A stretch of 64,000 nt of DNA. Source: Vibrio rhizosphaerae. Lineage in GTDB: Bacteria > Pseudomonadota > Gammaproteobacteria > Enterobacterales > Vibrionaceae. The stretch spans positions 558,001-622,000 of the forward strand of contig NZ_AP024904.1 in NCBI RefSeq assembly GCF_024347095.1, read 5' to 3'. The translations under genes and the position numbers were made by a program. The notes beneath the pieces are model-generated. The model was not told the origin of the DNA, made no database searches, and was given only the letters and a program-made list of their open reading frames with translations. Below are positions 8,824-20,510 of the stretch, one piece after another. The stretch's first letter is position 1, and the number at the start of each line of letters is the position of its first letter.

Positions 8824-8838
8824 CAGTTTATCGAACTT

Positions 8839-9612
8839 TTATGTACAAGCAAAAACCTGAGAATCCACTAACGGTAGTCGATTGATTTCTGGTTCAGCAA
8901 AATAAAAGCCTTGCATAAATCGGATTCCCGCACGCTTTAACCAAAGCATTTCTTCTTTAGATTCAATACCTTCGGCTATCACATCGATATTGAGTTCATT
9001 CATCATACTCAACGAATGCTTCAAAATACACTGACGAACCGGATCTTGATGGATACGCCGGATCAAAGACATATCTAGCTTGACGATATCGGTTTGCAGG
9101 TCAGCAAGCAGTCCCAGCCCCGAGTAGCCGGAACCAAAATCATCAATTGCCGTTTTAAAACCTAGATTCTGGTACGTTCGGATAATTTCAAGCATCCCGG
9201 TAATATCTTCAATCGCCTCAACTTCGGTAAACTCAAAGATGATATTCTCGGTCGGAAATTTAAATCGTTCTGCAACTTCCAGCGTCGCTTGTAAACACTG
9301 TTCAGGATGTAAGATTGCATTCGGCAGAAAGTTAATACTCAAGAGTAGGTCTAAGCCAAGCCGTGATGCATTCTCAATTGCCCGAACCCGACACATTTGG
9401 TCAAATGCGTAACGACTGTCTTTTTTTACCGAAGCAATGACCGTATCGGCATCTTCATCATTCTGACCCCGTACCAATGCTTCATAGCCAACTATTACAT
9501 TTTCCTGACAATCCACGATCGGTTGAAATGCCGTTAAAAAGTGTCCCATACGTTCTTCACGATGAGATGCACAGCAGTTCAGCAGATGTTCTGAGGACTT
9601 TGTTTTCATCAA
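8839..9612 (-). CDS. EAL-domain c-di-GMP phosphodiesterase
   Basis: A 257-residue protein made up of one EAL domain with no partner domain or membrane segment. Residues needed for Mg-dependent hydrolysis of c-di-GMP are present: Glu44 of the EALVRG signature, Asn94 (SINFLPN), Glu127, Asp157-Asp158 (DDFGSGYSGL), Lys178, Glu214 (EGIES) and Gln234 (QGFYFAEP). An active phosphodiesterase is therefore likely. A short Cys/His-containing N-terminus (NCCASH) is unusual and could sense metal or redox state, which is a guess. Its nearest neighbours are a PAS-MCP receptor and a GGDEF cyclase. The start is ATG 9612, or ATG 9609 one codon later. Confidence 0.88.
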   Translation of the reverse strand: MMKTKSSEHLLNCCASHREERMGHFLTAFQPIVDCQENVIVGYEALVRGQNDEDADTVIASVKKDSRYAFDQMCRVRAIENASRLGLDLLLSINFLPNAILHPEQCLQATLEVAERFKFPTENIIFEFTEVEAIEDITGMLEIIRTYQNLGFKTAIDDFGSGYSGLGLLADLQTDIVKLDMSLIRRIHQDPVRQCILKHSLSMMNELNIDVIAEGIESKEEMLWLKRAGIRFMQGFYFAEPEINRLPLVDSQVFACT

Positions 9613-10147
9613 TTATCGCCTGCGTCAAAAAATATTCTCACTTTAACCCTAACCTGCTCTTACCACTTACACAAGTCCCTTTGTTAATACAAAATAATTA
9701 ACTACATGATAAGTATAATAATGCATATATTTTATGATCAATCGTGTTCCCTGTTTCATAAGAGTGTGATTTGGATGTTACCGGAACGTCAATATATTGA
9801 CTGGGTAGCATATTCATGGGCTATTGCGTGAAAAATAAATACCCGGCGACCAAATATAAAGGATGATCAAGTCAGATGCTAACAACTAATTTATATTTCT
9901 GATATTATTAAAAACGTAACAATTTCAAATATTTTTCTCTATTTTGCATCATCGCTCATATCATTCTTTTCAACCCATTTGACTGATACATAACGTTAAA
10001 ATGCAATAAAGTGATAGCGAGCATATAATTTTTATTTATAACCGTACTTCCACCCATAAACTTCTATAATTATTCATGTCAGTAATTGATATGCATGACT
10101 GAACGATTTGCTAATTTTTTAATCCATGATTATTAAGGATTTTTCTC
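9613..10147. other. Divergent intergenic region
   Basis: No gene seen in 535 very AT-rich bases between the divergent EAL gene and the PAS-MCP gene. It must carry both promoters. AAGGAT lies eight bases before the ATG at 10148. Confidence 0.5.
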
Positions 10148-11452
10148 ATGTTTATGAGCCGAAAGCTAAAATCTGATTTACAAAAAACACAACAACAATT
10201 ACATACATTGCAAAGCACGACAACATCGATTGAAAAGCATGTTGCTGTGGTTGAATTTGATGTCGATGGCAAGATAATAAATATCAATGACATTTTTTTA
10301 AATACGCTAGGCTACAAACGAGAAGAAATCCTTGGTAAACACCATTCAATGCTTTGTTTCGATGATTACAGTCGCAGTCAAAAATATACCCAGTTTTGGA
10401 AAAGTCTGGCTGCCGGCCAGTCACAACAAGGAACATTCAGACGCAAGAGTAAAAGTGGTCAGAATATCTGGTTAGAGGCAACCTACTTTCCGATTGTCAT
10501 TGATAATAAAGTGGTCCAGATCATGAAAATCGCCAATGACGTCACTGATAGATATGAGCAGAATCAGTCTCGAGAGAATATCCTGGAGGCATTGAACCGC
10601 TCTCTGGCAATCATTGAGTTTGAACCTGACGGGCATATTATCAGCGCAAATAAGAACTTTATGCAGACTATGGGCTATACCCAAGAGCAACTGAAAGGTA
10701 AACATCATCGGATGTTCTGTGATGAGGCTTTTATCTGCAATCATCCGAATTTTTGGCAAGAGCTGGGGAAAGGCCAATTTAAATCCGGCAAATTCCTCCG
10801 GATTTCAAGCCATGGAGAACATATCTGGTTAGAGGCAACCTACAACCCGATTATTGATGCCGATGGCAAAGTGACGAAAGTCATTAAGTTTGCATCTGAT
10901 ATTACCCAGCAAGAAAAACGAAATATTGCGATTGCCGAGTCCACCGATTTAGCTTTCAGTACTGCAGTGGAGACTTCTCAAATTGCAAGGCAAGGGGCTG
11001 ATCAACTTGATGATGCTGTCGCAGTCTCTAAAAAAATCACCAACCAGGTGCAGGAAACCTCAGAAAAAATTCAATCTCTGAATGATAAATCTAAAAACAT
11101 TGAAGAGATTGTTGACACCATCCGAGGCATTGCCGAACAAACCAACCTTCTGGCCCTCAATGCTGCAATTGAGGCGGCCCGAGCCGGTGAACAAGGGCGT
11201 GGGTTTGCGGTCGTTGCCGATGAAGTCCGTAAACTCGCGTCCCGGACAGCGCAGTCCACGGAAGAAATTGCCAAAGTTGTGAGTGAGACCCATCAACTGA
11301 TGCTTTCGGCAACGACCGCCATGTCAGAAGTCAATCAGATTGCCGGCGAAGGGATGGATAAAATATCTCAGGTCGCAACCGTGATTGATGAAATCTATCA
11401 GGGTGCAGAGAATATTTCCCGCTCCGTCAGTGAGTTAAACGAGAAGCTTTAA
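10148..11452 (+). CDS. Soluble PAS-PAS methyl-accepting protein, BdlA-like
   Basis: A 434-residue cytoplasmic chemoreceptor. After a short coiled coil come two tandem PAS domains (about 30-140 and 150-265), each with GKHH[SR]M and the repeated phrase NIWLEATY / HIWLEATY, showing they are duplicates. A methyl-accepting signalling domain follows, with the conserved tip [15 protein letters not shown] (around 329-345). There is no membrane segment. The architecture and length match Pseudomonas BdlA, which couples c-di-GMP and redox cues to biofilm dispersion. The signalling domain is short and stops soon after the tip, so the C-terminal helix is minimal. BdlA function is inferred from architecture and from the neighbouring EAL and GGDEF genes. 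Confidence 0.82.
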   Translation: MFMSRKLKSDLQKTQQQLHTLQSTTTSIEKHVAVVEFDVDGKIININDIFLNTLGYKREEILGKHHSMLCFDDYSRSQKYTQFWKSLAAGQSQQGTFRRKSKSGQNIWLEATYFPIVIDNKVVQIMKIANDVTDRYEQNQSRENILEALNRSLAIIEFEPDGHIISANKNFMQTMGYTQEQLKGKHHRMFCDEAFICNHPNFWQELGKGQFKSGKFLRISSHGEHIWLEATYNPIIDADGKVTKVIKFASDITQQEKRNIAIAESTDLAFSTAVETSQIARQGADQLDDAVAVSKKITNQVQETSEKIQSLNDKSKNIEEIVDTIRGIAEQTNLLALNAAIEAARAGEQGRGFAVVADEVRKLASRTAQSTEEIAKVVSETHQLMLSATTAMSEVNQIAGEGMDKISQVATVIDEIYQGAENISRSVSELNEKL

Positions 11453-11492
11453 TCCAGTCACATTTTTGATTACACCAACGCTCCTGTTAACC

Positions 11493-11515
11493 GTCACCTC
11501 GTTCAACGAGGTGAC
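11493..11515 (+). terminator. Hairpin after the PAS-MCP gene
   Basis: Nine-bp stem GTCACCTCG / CGAGGTGAC with a TTCAA loop, but no T-run; possibly a terminator or a 3' stabilising hairpin. Confidence 0.4.
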
Positions 11516-11676
11516 TCTCATCCAAACAGTCATACATCGCTTCAACCTGAATCGTGTATCAATTCAATATTTTCGAATAGGTTAAGCGAATATTCCTACT
11601 TCTTTATTTTGATCTGCATCACTAGAATGTTTTCTGTTTACAATTCACATGTTTCCAACTAAACAAGGAATTTATT

Positions 11677-12264
11677 ATGTCTCATGTTCTTGCTCTGAAA
11701 TCTAGTATTCTTGGTGAATATTCTCAATCCAGTAAACTGCTTGATGCATATCTGGAAAAATTCAGCGACGCGCAGGTGACACTCCGTGACCTAGCGGCTA
11801 GCCCACTTCCCGTACTCGATTTCTCGGTTGCCACAGCATTACGTGCCACTGAAGACCTGAGTGATGAACAACAAGCCATTGTTAATCTTTCTGACCAACT
11901 GATTGCTGAAATTAAAGCAGCGGATACTATCGTCATTGCAGCGCCAATGTATAACTTCACCATCCCAACTCAGTTGAAAAACTGGTTCGATCTGATTGCA
12001 CGTGCAGGCGTGACTTTCCAATACACAGAAACCGGTGTTCAAGGTTTACTTGAGAACAAAAAAGTCGTGGTGATCACCACACGTGGTGGTATTCATCAAG
12101 GTAGTGCAACCGACAATGTCACACCATACCTCAAAACAATTCTGGGCTTCCTCGGTCTGACTGATGTTGAGTTTGCTTATGCAGAAGCACTGAACATGGG
12201 TGAAGAGTCTGCAGCACAAGGTATTGCAGCGGCAAAAGATCAATTAAAAGCCATTGCGGTTTAA
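11677..12264 (+). CDS. azoR: FMN-dependent NADH-azoreductase
   Basis: A 195-residue flavodoxin-like quinone/azo reductase, close to the 201 residues of E. coli AzoR. Family marks include the N-terminal [13 protein letters not shown] phosphate loop, [17 protein letters not shown] around the flavin, and the TRGG loop ([10 protein letters not shown]). AzoR reduces quinones and azo compounds with NADH as a cytoplasmic homodimer and protects against thiol and quinone stress. AACAAGGAATTTATT precedes the ATG. It is a single-gene unit with a strong terminator. Confidence 0.93.
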   Translation: MSHVLALKSSILGEYSQSSKLLDAYLEKFSDAQVTLRDLAASPLPVLDFSVATALRATEDLSDEQQAIVNLSDQLIAEIKAADTIVIAAPMYNFTIPTQLKNWFDLIARAGVTFQYTETGVQGLLENKKVVVITTRGGIHQGSATDNVTPYLKTILGFLGLTDVEFAYAEALNMGEESAAQGIAAAKDQLKAIAV

Positions 12265-12290
12265 TTTTCTGAGCTGTCATTTTGGCGTCG

Positions 12291-12320
12291 AAAAACAGCG
12301 CAATTCGCGCTGTTTTTTTA
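12291..12320 (+). terminator. Intrinsic terminator of azoR
   Basis: Eleven-bp stem AAAAACAGCGC / GCGCTGTTTTT with loop AATTC and a T7 run. Confidence 0.9.
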
Positions 12321-12470
12321 TTTATATAACGAAACAAAGTCCAAGACTCTCATTTCAATGACAGAAGATGTCTATCTATCCCACTCAATCTATCAAATAC
12401 AATCTATGATTGAATGGCTGAGCGACTCTCACAGGGACGATTCTTGCGAGAAAAGGAGCCAACGCTCTAG

Positions 12471-13811
12471 TCATTGACTCCGGTTCATTTTCTCATTCTG
12501 CTTATGAAATAATTTATCACGATACATACTTTTATCCGCCTCTGACAATATATCGTTGATCACCAGCTCTTTTGACTGACCTTGAAAACGATAGTATCCG
12601 ATACTGAGAGAGAGCTGTATTTCATGATTTCGCCAACGGAACGGGTTAGATTCGAAGAACAAATGTATCTTGTGAATCATCTGTTCAATATCTTCCATTC
12701 TTGCGGTGCGCTGTAAAATAATCACGAATTCATCACCACCAATTCTAGAAATGAAATCGGATGATCTCAAACACTCGGTTAATGACGATGCGGTATACTT
12801 CAATACTTCATCACCGGCCTCATGCCCTAATGAATCATTGATTTTTTTAAACCGATTTAAATCAATATTCAATACCGTCAGCTCAAGTACGGTTTCATTT
12901 CTTAATTTTATTCTTTCAAATTCATTGAATAAATAGCGTCGATTAGGCAGTTTAGTCAGTTCATCATGCAGCGATAATTCATGAACACGCAAATAATTAT
13001 TCATTAAAAATAATATGAGAAAATAACCGATAAAAAATGTTATAGCACCAAGCGTATAGAAAATATTTTTAAGACTTTTTACGCTTTCAATCTCATGCAA
13101 ATTTTTATATTTCGCAAATAAAGTCCAATTAACATTGGGGAGGTATACCGGATAGCTAATATCAAAATTATTGATGACTGTTTCATCACCTTCGAGGAAT
13201 TTACTGGTTATGTCATTGCTGTTATTGGCAACTAAAGCAACGTCCACATCTTTCAACTGATGGAAATTAGACAGTTCAATCAGCTTATCATAATTAATCA
13301 CTACGCTGAGCCCACCCCAATAGTTGGTGTTATGCGGAGCGTCCGAAAATACAGGATACCGGGCAATCAGTGCCGTACCGCCTTGCACGAGTTCAAGTGG
13401 GCCCGCAATAAACACCTTTTGCGTCTCTCTGGCAATCTGAACCGTTTGATACTGTTTCGGTACTGTACGAAAATCTAACCCAACTGCTTTTTCATTCCCT
13501 TTTAAAGGATAGACATGAGATATGATATCATTGGGAGCCAGCCCGATGTTTCTCACCAGAGCTGCCTTCGATAAGAATTGCTCGGATACGTACTTCCAAT
13601 TCTCCATTGCGAACTTAGGATTCAAAGCCACAACAGAAGCAAAACTATCAGCAAGATATGTATCACGAAAGATATTCGCTTCAATACTATATCGAACTAA
13701 CGCCAGTTCATGCTGTATCACTTCTTTAACCGCTTGACTCTGTTTATCAACAAAACGCTCCGTTACCAACGTCACGGTCATGAAAGCAAATAAAATATAC
13801 CCGATTGTCAA
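12471..13811 (-). CDS. CHASE-GGDEF membrane diguanylate cyclase
   Basis: A membrane-bound cyclase of at least 446 residues. A periplasmic CHASE-like sensor (about 30-245; GLAPNDIISHVYPLKGN is typical) lies between an N-terminal membrane segment and a second one near 255-275. A GGDEF domain follows with an intact GGDEF active site (358-362) and an RSSD inhibitory site (349-352), so it should make c-di-GMP with product feedback. The start is uncertain. TTG 13811 cuts the first membrane helix short and has no binding site; the frame stays open to 13853 and includes the rest of that helix, but offers only ATT or ATC codons. An ATG at 13857 is one base out of frame, joined by a run of six A. Confidence 0.8.
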   Translation of the reverse strand: MTIGYILFAFMTVTLVTERFVDKQSQAVKEVIQHELALVRYSIEANIFRDTYLADSFASVVALNPKFAMENWKYVSEQFLSKAALVRNIGLAPNDIISHVYPLKGNEKAVGLDFRTVPKQYQTVQIARETQKVFIAGPLELVQGGTALIARYPVFSDAPHNTNYWGGLSVVINYDKLIELSNFHQLKDVDVALVANNSNDITSKFLEGDETVINNFDISYPVYLPNVNWTLFAKYKNLHEIESVKSLKNIFYTLGAITFFIGYFLILFLMNNYLRVHELSLHDELTKLPNRRYLFNEFERIKLRNETVLELTVLNIDLNRFKKINDSLGHEAGDEVLKYTASSLTECLRSSDFISRIGGDEFVIILQRTARMEDIEQMIHKIHLFFESNPFRWRNHEIQLSLSIGYYRFQGQSKELVINDILSEADKSMYRDKLFHKQNEKMNRSQ

Positions 13812-13860
13812 TAAACAAAATATCCATGGATTAAATTGATATTTTTTGATAATTCATTCT

Positions 13861-14330
13861 CCGAATGTTAAATACCTATGAGAAACTATCTATATAATCA
13901 TACACTAGATATATAAAATCGGTTGATATTTTAGCCAATATATAGCTTGGGCTTTCCAATTTCGGAATTGATATTCTAAAAATAATAACCACCAACTGCC
14001 TAATGAAGTCGGAGGTTTAAGACAGGAAATAAAAAGTCACTGAAAAAGTTGGCGATCAATCCGGCAAATACAAGTTATGTCATAATCTTAAATTTTCCTA
14101 CTTGAGCAGTCAGATTCTCTGACATCTCATTTAAGTGCTGCGCTGACTTACCCCCTTAAATAGAAAGACTTGGCTAAGACCACTGATTGAAGATTGATAC
14201 ATAAACTGGACGAAACTCATTTTGGGACAAAAGAATGTTAGTGCTAACAAAGTTTCTTGGGGCTTTTTTTGGGGCTAAAAAGGGCTTTATTTTCCACTTT
14301 ACTGTTTATACACCCAGTGGTATCAGAAAT
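13861..14330. other. Intergenic region with an orphan operator-like palindrome
   Basis: No gene seen. At 14236-14249 TGTTAG-TG-CTAACA forms an interrupted palindrome of the LacI/GntR-operator kind. G- and T-rich repeats (TTGGGGCTTTTTTTGGGGC) follow at about 14257-14277. Neither can be tied to a neighbouring gene. Confidence 0.4.
14236..14249. promoter_or_regulatory. LacI-family operator-like inverted repeat
   Basis: TGTTAG and CTAACA flank a TG. Sites of this form are bound by gluconate-type LacI regulators. No regulated gene start is near, so it may be a relic or chance. Confidence 0.25.
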
Positions 14331-14354
14331 AAAAAGCGCCCCTTTCGGAGCGCT
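14331..14354 (-). terminator. Terminator of kbl-tdh
   Basis: Read on the minus strand, AGCGC pairs with GCGCT and is followed by TTTTTATTT. It lies just past the tdh stop codon. Confidence 0.75.
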
Positions 14355-14361
14355 ACCAATC

Positions 14362-15393
14362 TTACTGCCAATCGAGGATGACTTTCCCGGAAGCCCCGCT
14401 ACGCATGGTGTCAAAGCCTTGCTGGAAATCATCAATCTTGTAATGATGCGTGATAATCGGGGTCAGATCGAGGCCGGATTGGATCAGGCTCGCCATCTTA
14501 TACCAAGTCTCAAACATCTCCCTTCCGTAAATCCCTTTAATCACCAGACCTTTAAAAATCACCTGATTCCAGTCAATAGCCATATCCGATGGCGGAATAC
14601 CCAATAATGCAATTCGTCCGCCGTGGTTCATGGTTTCCAACATGCTCTGAAATGCAGCCGGAACACCAGACATTTCTAAACCGACATCAAATCCTTCGGT
14701 CATCCTCAATTCTGTCATCACATCATTCAGGCGCTCTTCGGCAATATTCACTGCCCGTGTCACACCCATTTTTTCAGCCAACTGCAAACGATATGGATTC
14801 ACATCAGTGATCACCACATGGCGTGCACCAACATGCTTTGCAACCGCCGCTGCCATAATGCCAATCGGCCCTGCACCAGTGATCAATACATCTTCACCGA
14901 CCATATCAAACGACAACGCGGTATGAACGGCATTACCGAATGGATCAAAAATCGCAGCCAGATCATCTGAGATACCTTCCGGTATTTTGAACGCATTGTA
15001 AGCCGGGATGACCAAATACTCGGCAAATGCACCGGTTCGATTGACCCCGACACCAATCGTATTGCGACACAAATGTGTTCGGCCACCACGGCAGTTCCGG
15101 CAATGCCCGCAGGTAATATGCCCTTCTCCGGACACGCGGTCACCAATAGAGAAACCACGAACTTCCTGCCCGATACCCACGACTTCTCCCACATATTCAT
15201 GGCCGACCACCATCGGAACCGGGATGGTTTTTTGTGACCATTCGTCCCAGTTATAAATGTGGACATCAGTACCACAAATTGCGGTCTTCTTAATTTTGAT
15301 CAGCAGATCATTATGACCCATGACAGGCATGTCGACCGAGGTCATCCAGATGCCCTGCTCAGCTTTTAGCTTTGATAATGCTTTAATTTTCAT
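14362..15393 (-). CDS. tdh: L-threonine 3-dehydrogenase
   Basis: A 343-residue zinc-dependent medium-chain dehydrogenase that oxidises L-threonine to 2-amino-3-ketobutyrate with NAD+. Catalytic zinc ligands Cys40 and His65-Glu66 (VVGHEYVGE) and the structural zinc cysteines 95, 98, 101 and 109 are present, as is the nucleotide-binding GAGPIG. Length matches E. coli Tdh. It lies 110 bp downstream of kbl on the same strand, and the two enzymes act in sequence to yield glycine and acetyl-CoA. Confidence 0.96.
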   Translation of the reverse strand: MKIKALSKLKAEQGIWMTSVDMPVMGHNDLLIKIKKTAICGTDVHIYNWDEWSQKTIPVPMVVGHEYVGEVVGIGQEVRGFSIGDRVSGEGHITCGHCRNCRGGRTHLCRNTIGVGVNRTGAFAEYLVIPAYNAFKIPEGISDDLAAIFDPFGNAVHTALSFDMVGEDVLITGAGPIGIMAAAVAKHVGARHVVITDVNPYRLQLAEKMGVTRAVNIAEERLNDVMTELRMTEGFDVGLEMSGVPAAFQSMLETMNHGGRIALLGIPPSDMAIDWNQVIFKGLVIKGIYGREMFETWYKMASLIQSGLDLTPIITHHYKIDDFQQGFDTMRSGASGKVILDWQ

Positions 15394-15503
15394 ATGACGG
15401 TCTCTGCCACAATTCTCTCAACCATCACCACGGTCTCTGCGACGGTCATGGTTCACTCTCTAAACATGTGAACGGAAATATTACCACGTCCGTTCACTGC
15501 AAA

Positions 15504-16706
15504 TTATTCGCCGTGAATAACGCCCATCTCTCGGCCAACCTGAATGAATACATCAATCGCCCGGTCCAATTGCGCTTTTGAATGCGCCGCAGACATCTGA
15601 GTACGGATCCGCGCCTGTCCTTTCGGCACAACAGGATACGAAAATCCAACCACATAAATACCTTGAGCTAAAGCTCGTTCAGCAAACTCAGCCGCTACTT
15701 TGGCATCACCCAGCATGATAGGAATAATGGCATGATCAGCCCCTGCCAATGTAAATCCCGCATCACTCATACGCTGACGGAAATGCGCTGCGTTCTCCCA
15801 CAGTCGCGTTCTCAGTTCGCTGCTTTCAGCCAATAAATCCAGGACTCGAATCGATGCGGCAACAATCGCTGGTGCAACGGAGTTAGAGAACAGATAAGGT
15901 CGGGAGCGCTGTCGCAACCAGTCAATCACTTCTTTTTTCCCGGCAGTATAACCACCGGAAGCCCCGCCCATTGCTTTACCGAGCGTACCGGTAATCAGAT
16001 CAACCCGGTCAATTACTTGATGATATTCATGCGTGCCGCGGCCATTATCACCCATAAAACCGACCGCATGAGAGTCGTCCACCATCACCAAAGCATCATA
16101 TTGGTCTGCCAGATCACAGATAGCCGGAAGATTTGCAACCACCCCATCCATAGAGAATACGCCATCAGTGACTATCATCTTATGTCGTGCGCCGGCTTGA
16201 TCAGCAGCAATCAATTGCTGCTCCAGCTCCGCCATATTGTTATTGCTATAACGAAAACGCATCGCTTTACATAACCGGACACCATCAATAATCGATGCAT
16301 GATTCAACGCATCGGAAATGATGGCATCTTCTTTATCTAGCAAGGTTTCAAACAATCCGGCATTGGCATCGAAACACGAGGTATACAGGATGGTGTCTTC
16401 TTTCCCCAGAAAGGCAGAAAGCTTCTGTTCTAATGTTTTATGGATATCTTGCGTACCACAAATAAACCGTACCGAAGCCATCCCGAACCCATGGCTGTCC
16501 ATCCCATCTTTTGCCGCCTGAATCAGGGCCGGATGGTCAGCCAGACCCAAGTAGTTATTGGCACAAAAGTTCAGGACTTCATCACCGGTATTGATATGAA
16601 CAGCGGCTTGCTGCGCAGAAGTAATGATGCGCTCTGACTTGTACAGACCTTCTTCTTTAGTGGATTCGATCTGATGTTGAATGTGTTCGTAGAATACAGA
16701 AGACAT
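15504..16706 (-). CDS. kbl: 2-amino-3-ketobutyrate CoA ligase (glycine C-acetyltransferase)
   Basis: A 400-residue PLP enzyme of the alpha-oxoamine synthase group. Lys244 in [12 protein letters not shown] is the Schiff-base lysine, at the same position as in E. coli Kbl, and DDSHAVG holds the PLP-binding Asp and His. It cleaves 2-amino-3-ketobutyrate with CoA to glycine and acetyl-CoA. AAGGGAATCATT precedes the ATG. First gene of the kbl-tdh operon, divergent from bglA. Confidence 0.96.
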   Translation of the reverse strand: MSSVFYEHIQHQIESTKEEGLYKSERIITSAQQAAVHINTGDEVLNFCANNYLGLADHPALIQAAKDGMDSHGFGMASVRFICGTQDIHKTLEQKLSAFLGKEDTILYTSCFDANAGLFETLLDKEDAIISDALNHASIIDGVRLCKAMRFRYSNNNMAELEQQLIAADQAGARHKMIVTDGVFSMDGVVANLPAICDLADQYDALVMVDDSHAVGFMGDNGRGTHEYHQVIDRVDLITGTLGKAMGGASGGYTAGKKEVIDWLRQRSRPYLFSNSVAPAIVAASIRVLDLLAESSELRTRLWENAAHFRQRMSDAGFTLAGADHAIIPIMLGDAKVAAEFAERALAQGIYVVGFSYPVVPKGQARIRTQMSAAHSKAQLDRAIDVFIQVGREMGVIHGE

Positions 16707-18490
<1,784 letters not shown>

Positions 18491-18530
18491 TCAAGCCGAA
18501 AAATTCTTATCAAGATGCTAAACAAGACTC

Positions 18531-18566
18531 ATCACGTCTTTGAGATGCAAAGGCGTGATTTTTCTT
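18531..18566 (+). terminator. Terminator of bglA
   Basis: ATCACG / CGTGAT stem extended by TCTTT / AAAGG, followed by TTTTTCTTT. Confidence 0.8.
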
Positions 18567-18703
18567 TAATCTGATAATATCCGTTCTATCATCGGCCCCG
18601 CCACCAGTGACTGAATTGTCAGCATAACACACAGAAAATATAGCTGAATTTTATCCGTACATTTCTCTCTCACCCAAAACACCGGTTGAACGTCACTCTC
18701 TCC
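18566..18703 (-). pseudogene. Remnant of a membrane transporter C-terminus
   Basis: On the minus strand an open stretch of about 45 codons between stops encodes DVQPVFWVREKCTDKIQLYF then LCVMLTIQSLVAGPMIERIL and ends in SD-stop. A final hydrophobic helix ending in AGPMIERIL is typical of cation:proton antiporters, though the family is a guess. There is no start codon in a sensible place and the rest of the protein is missing, so this looks like the tail of a deleted gene. Confidence 0.35.
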
Positions 18704-18855
18704 TTAAGCAACGGTCGGATAAATACACCAAATTTATGAGATTCATTCAATAAAATATCATTACATTGAATCATTAGACCACTCTAATATACGTATTGAC
18801 TACTATGTATAAACGTACGGATTCAGCATCTTGTTTTAAAGGAATAGCATACATA

Positions 18856-20397
18856 ATGAGTCAATCTAAACATCACGAAAATGAGGTTACGTTTGAACCT
18901 GACCAACTGTTAGTTTCAGCAACCGATTTAGATAGCTATATCACTTATGTGAACGATGAGTTCTGTAAAGTTTCAGGCTATAGTGCAACAGAACTGATTG
19001 GTCAGCCACATAATATGGTACGTCACCCCGATATGCCTAAAGCTGCATTCAAAGATATGTGGACACAGCTAAAACAGGGGCGAAGCTGGCACGGGATGGT
19101 GAAAAATCGTTGCAAAGATGGTCGTTTTTACTGGGTTGATGCGTTTGTAACACCGCTATATGAAGGCGATAAAATCATCGGTTATCAGTCTGTCAGACGC
19201 TGTCCCCGACGTGAACATGTTCAAGCGGCTGAAATGCTCTACGCCCGGGTCAACCGGGGGAAACGCTCTTTTTCACTCCGGGAGAACCAAACCGTTAAGC
19301 AACTGTTCTCCATCATCTCCGCTTTAGGACTGATCACGGCAGCATTCACTTTCTCAGGTCTCTTGGCAGCAACGCTGTTATCGCTCTTCATCCTCGTATT
19401 TAGCTACTTATATTATGATGAGTTAGTCAGACTTCCCAAATATCTCAAACAGCGGCAGTCTGTGATGGATAGTCCGTCACGCATTGTTTTCGGCGGTTCG
19501 GGGCTGATTGGAAAACTTCGTTATGATATCCAATTTCAAGATGCAAAAATAAAAACAATCCTCGGCAGGAGTGCTGATAACGGAACTTATCTGATTACCT
19601 TGTCACAAAAGATGAAAGAACTCAGCCAGCACTCTCTGAATAGTATTGAAGCGGAGACGAATGAACTGACTCATCTGGCTAGCGCCGCGACGCAAGTCAC
19701 ACAGACGATTCATGACGTCAACTCTAATCTGAGTTCAACCCATGATTATGTTCAACAAGTGAAAAACGAATGTAGTCAGGCGGTGCAAACGCTTCACGCT
19801 AACGGACTCTCTTTAGGTAATCTGCATCAAGGTATCGGAGAAGCTGCAGAAACGCTGCGCAAGCTCACTGAAGATACCAACAATATTTCCAAAGTCATGG
19901 AAGAAATTCAGGGAGTCGCGGATCAAACCAATCTTCTGGCACTCAATGCAGCAATTGAAGCGGCAAGAGCGGGTGAGCAAGGCAGAGGATTTGCCGTCGT
20001 CGCCGGAGAAGTTCGTAACCTTGCCAGCAGAACGCAAAATGCAACGCTCAGTATTCAGCAATCGGTCACTGATTTACAAACATCGATGCATAACTGGCAG
20101 AAAACCATGTTAAACAATCAGGAAACCGCAGATCATTGCAATCAAGAATCACAAACCGTGCGGCACATGATGAATGCAGTCCAGGAACAGATATCAATAC
20201 TTGAAGAGAAATCGGCTCAGATTGCAGTTGCAATGGAAGAACAAGGAACTGTAATTGCCGATATGACGCAGAATATGAATGATGCGCAGCAACACGCGGT
20301 TAAGAACTATAAACTCGTGACACAAGTCAGTGAATATGCGACACAAACCGACGAACAGGCAATTTCTATCGCCCAACTGAGCAGTACTTTTCGATAA
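18856..20397 (+). CDS. Aer-like PAS methyl-accepting chemotaxis protein
   Basis: A 513-residue energy-taxis-type receptor. An N-terminal PAS domain (about 15-110; [18 protein letters not shown] is the Aer FAD-pocket signature) is followed by a hydrophobic hairpin (about 145-190) that anchors the protein without a periplasmic domain, then a HAMP-like linker and a methyl-accepting domain with the [15 protein letters not shown] tip. In Aer proteins the PAS-bound FAD reads redox state and directs swimming. I prefer ATG 18856; TTG 18796 and ATG 18805 are in-frame but add a tail unlike Aer. It is convergent with deaD. Confidence 0.85.
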   Translation: MSQSKHHENEVTFEPDQLLVSATDLDSYITYVNDEFCKVSGYSATELIGQPHNMVRHPDMPKAAFKDMWTQLKQGRSWHGMVKNRCKDGRFYWVDAFVTPLYEGDKIIGYQSVRRCPRREHVQAAEMLYARVNRGKRSFSLRENQTVKQLFSIISALGLITAAFTFSGLLAATLLSLFILVFSYLYYDELVRLPKYLKQRQSVMDSPSRIVFGGSGLIGKLRYDIQFQDAKIKTILGRSADNGTYLITLSQKMKELSQHSLNSIEAETNELTHLASAATQVTQTIHDVNSNLSSTHDYVQQVKNECSQAVQTLHANGLSLGNLHQGIGEAAETLRKLTEDTNNISKVMEEIQGVADQTNLLALNAAIEAARAGEQGRGFAVVAGEVRNLASRTQNATLSIQQSVTDLQTSMHNWQKTMLNNQETADHCNQESQTVRHMMNAVQEQISILEEKSAQIAVAMEEQGTVIADMTQNMNDAQQHAVKNYKLVTQVSEYATQTDEQAISIAQLSSTFR

Positions 20398-20454
20398 ATA
20401 GAGGCTTGCCACTAAATAAGGACTTTGCACAAAAAAGAACTGAACTACTCGCAA

Positions 20455-20488
20455 AAAAGAGGGAAGCGCCCAAGCGCTTCCCTCTTTT
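20455..20488. terminator. Bidirectional terminator between aer-like gene and deaD
   Basis: Perfect 15-bp stem from AAAAGAGGGAAGCGC to its complement, with a CCAA loop. Serves both convergent genes. Confidence 0.92.
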
Positions 20489-20510
20489 CATTTCATTCAG
20501 CATCACGGAC

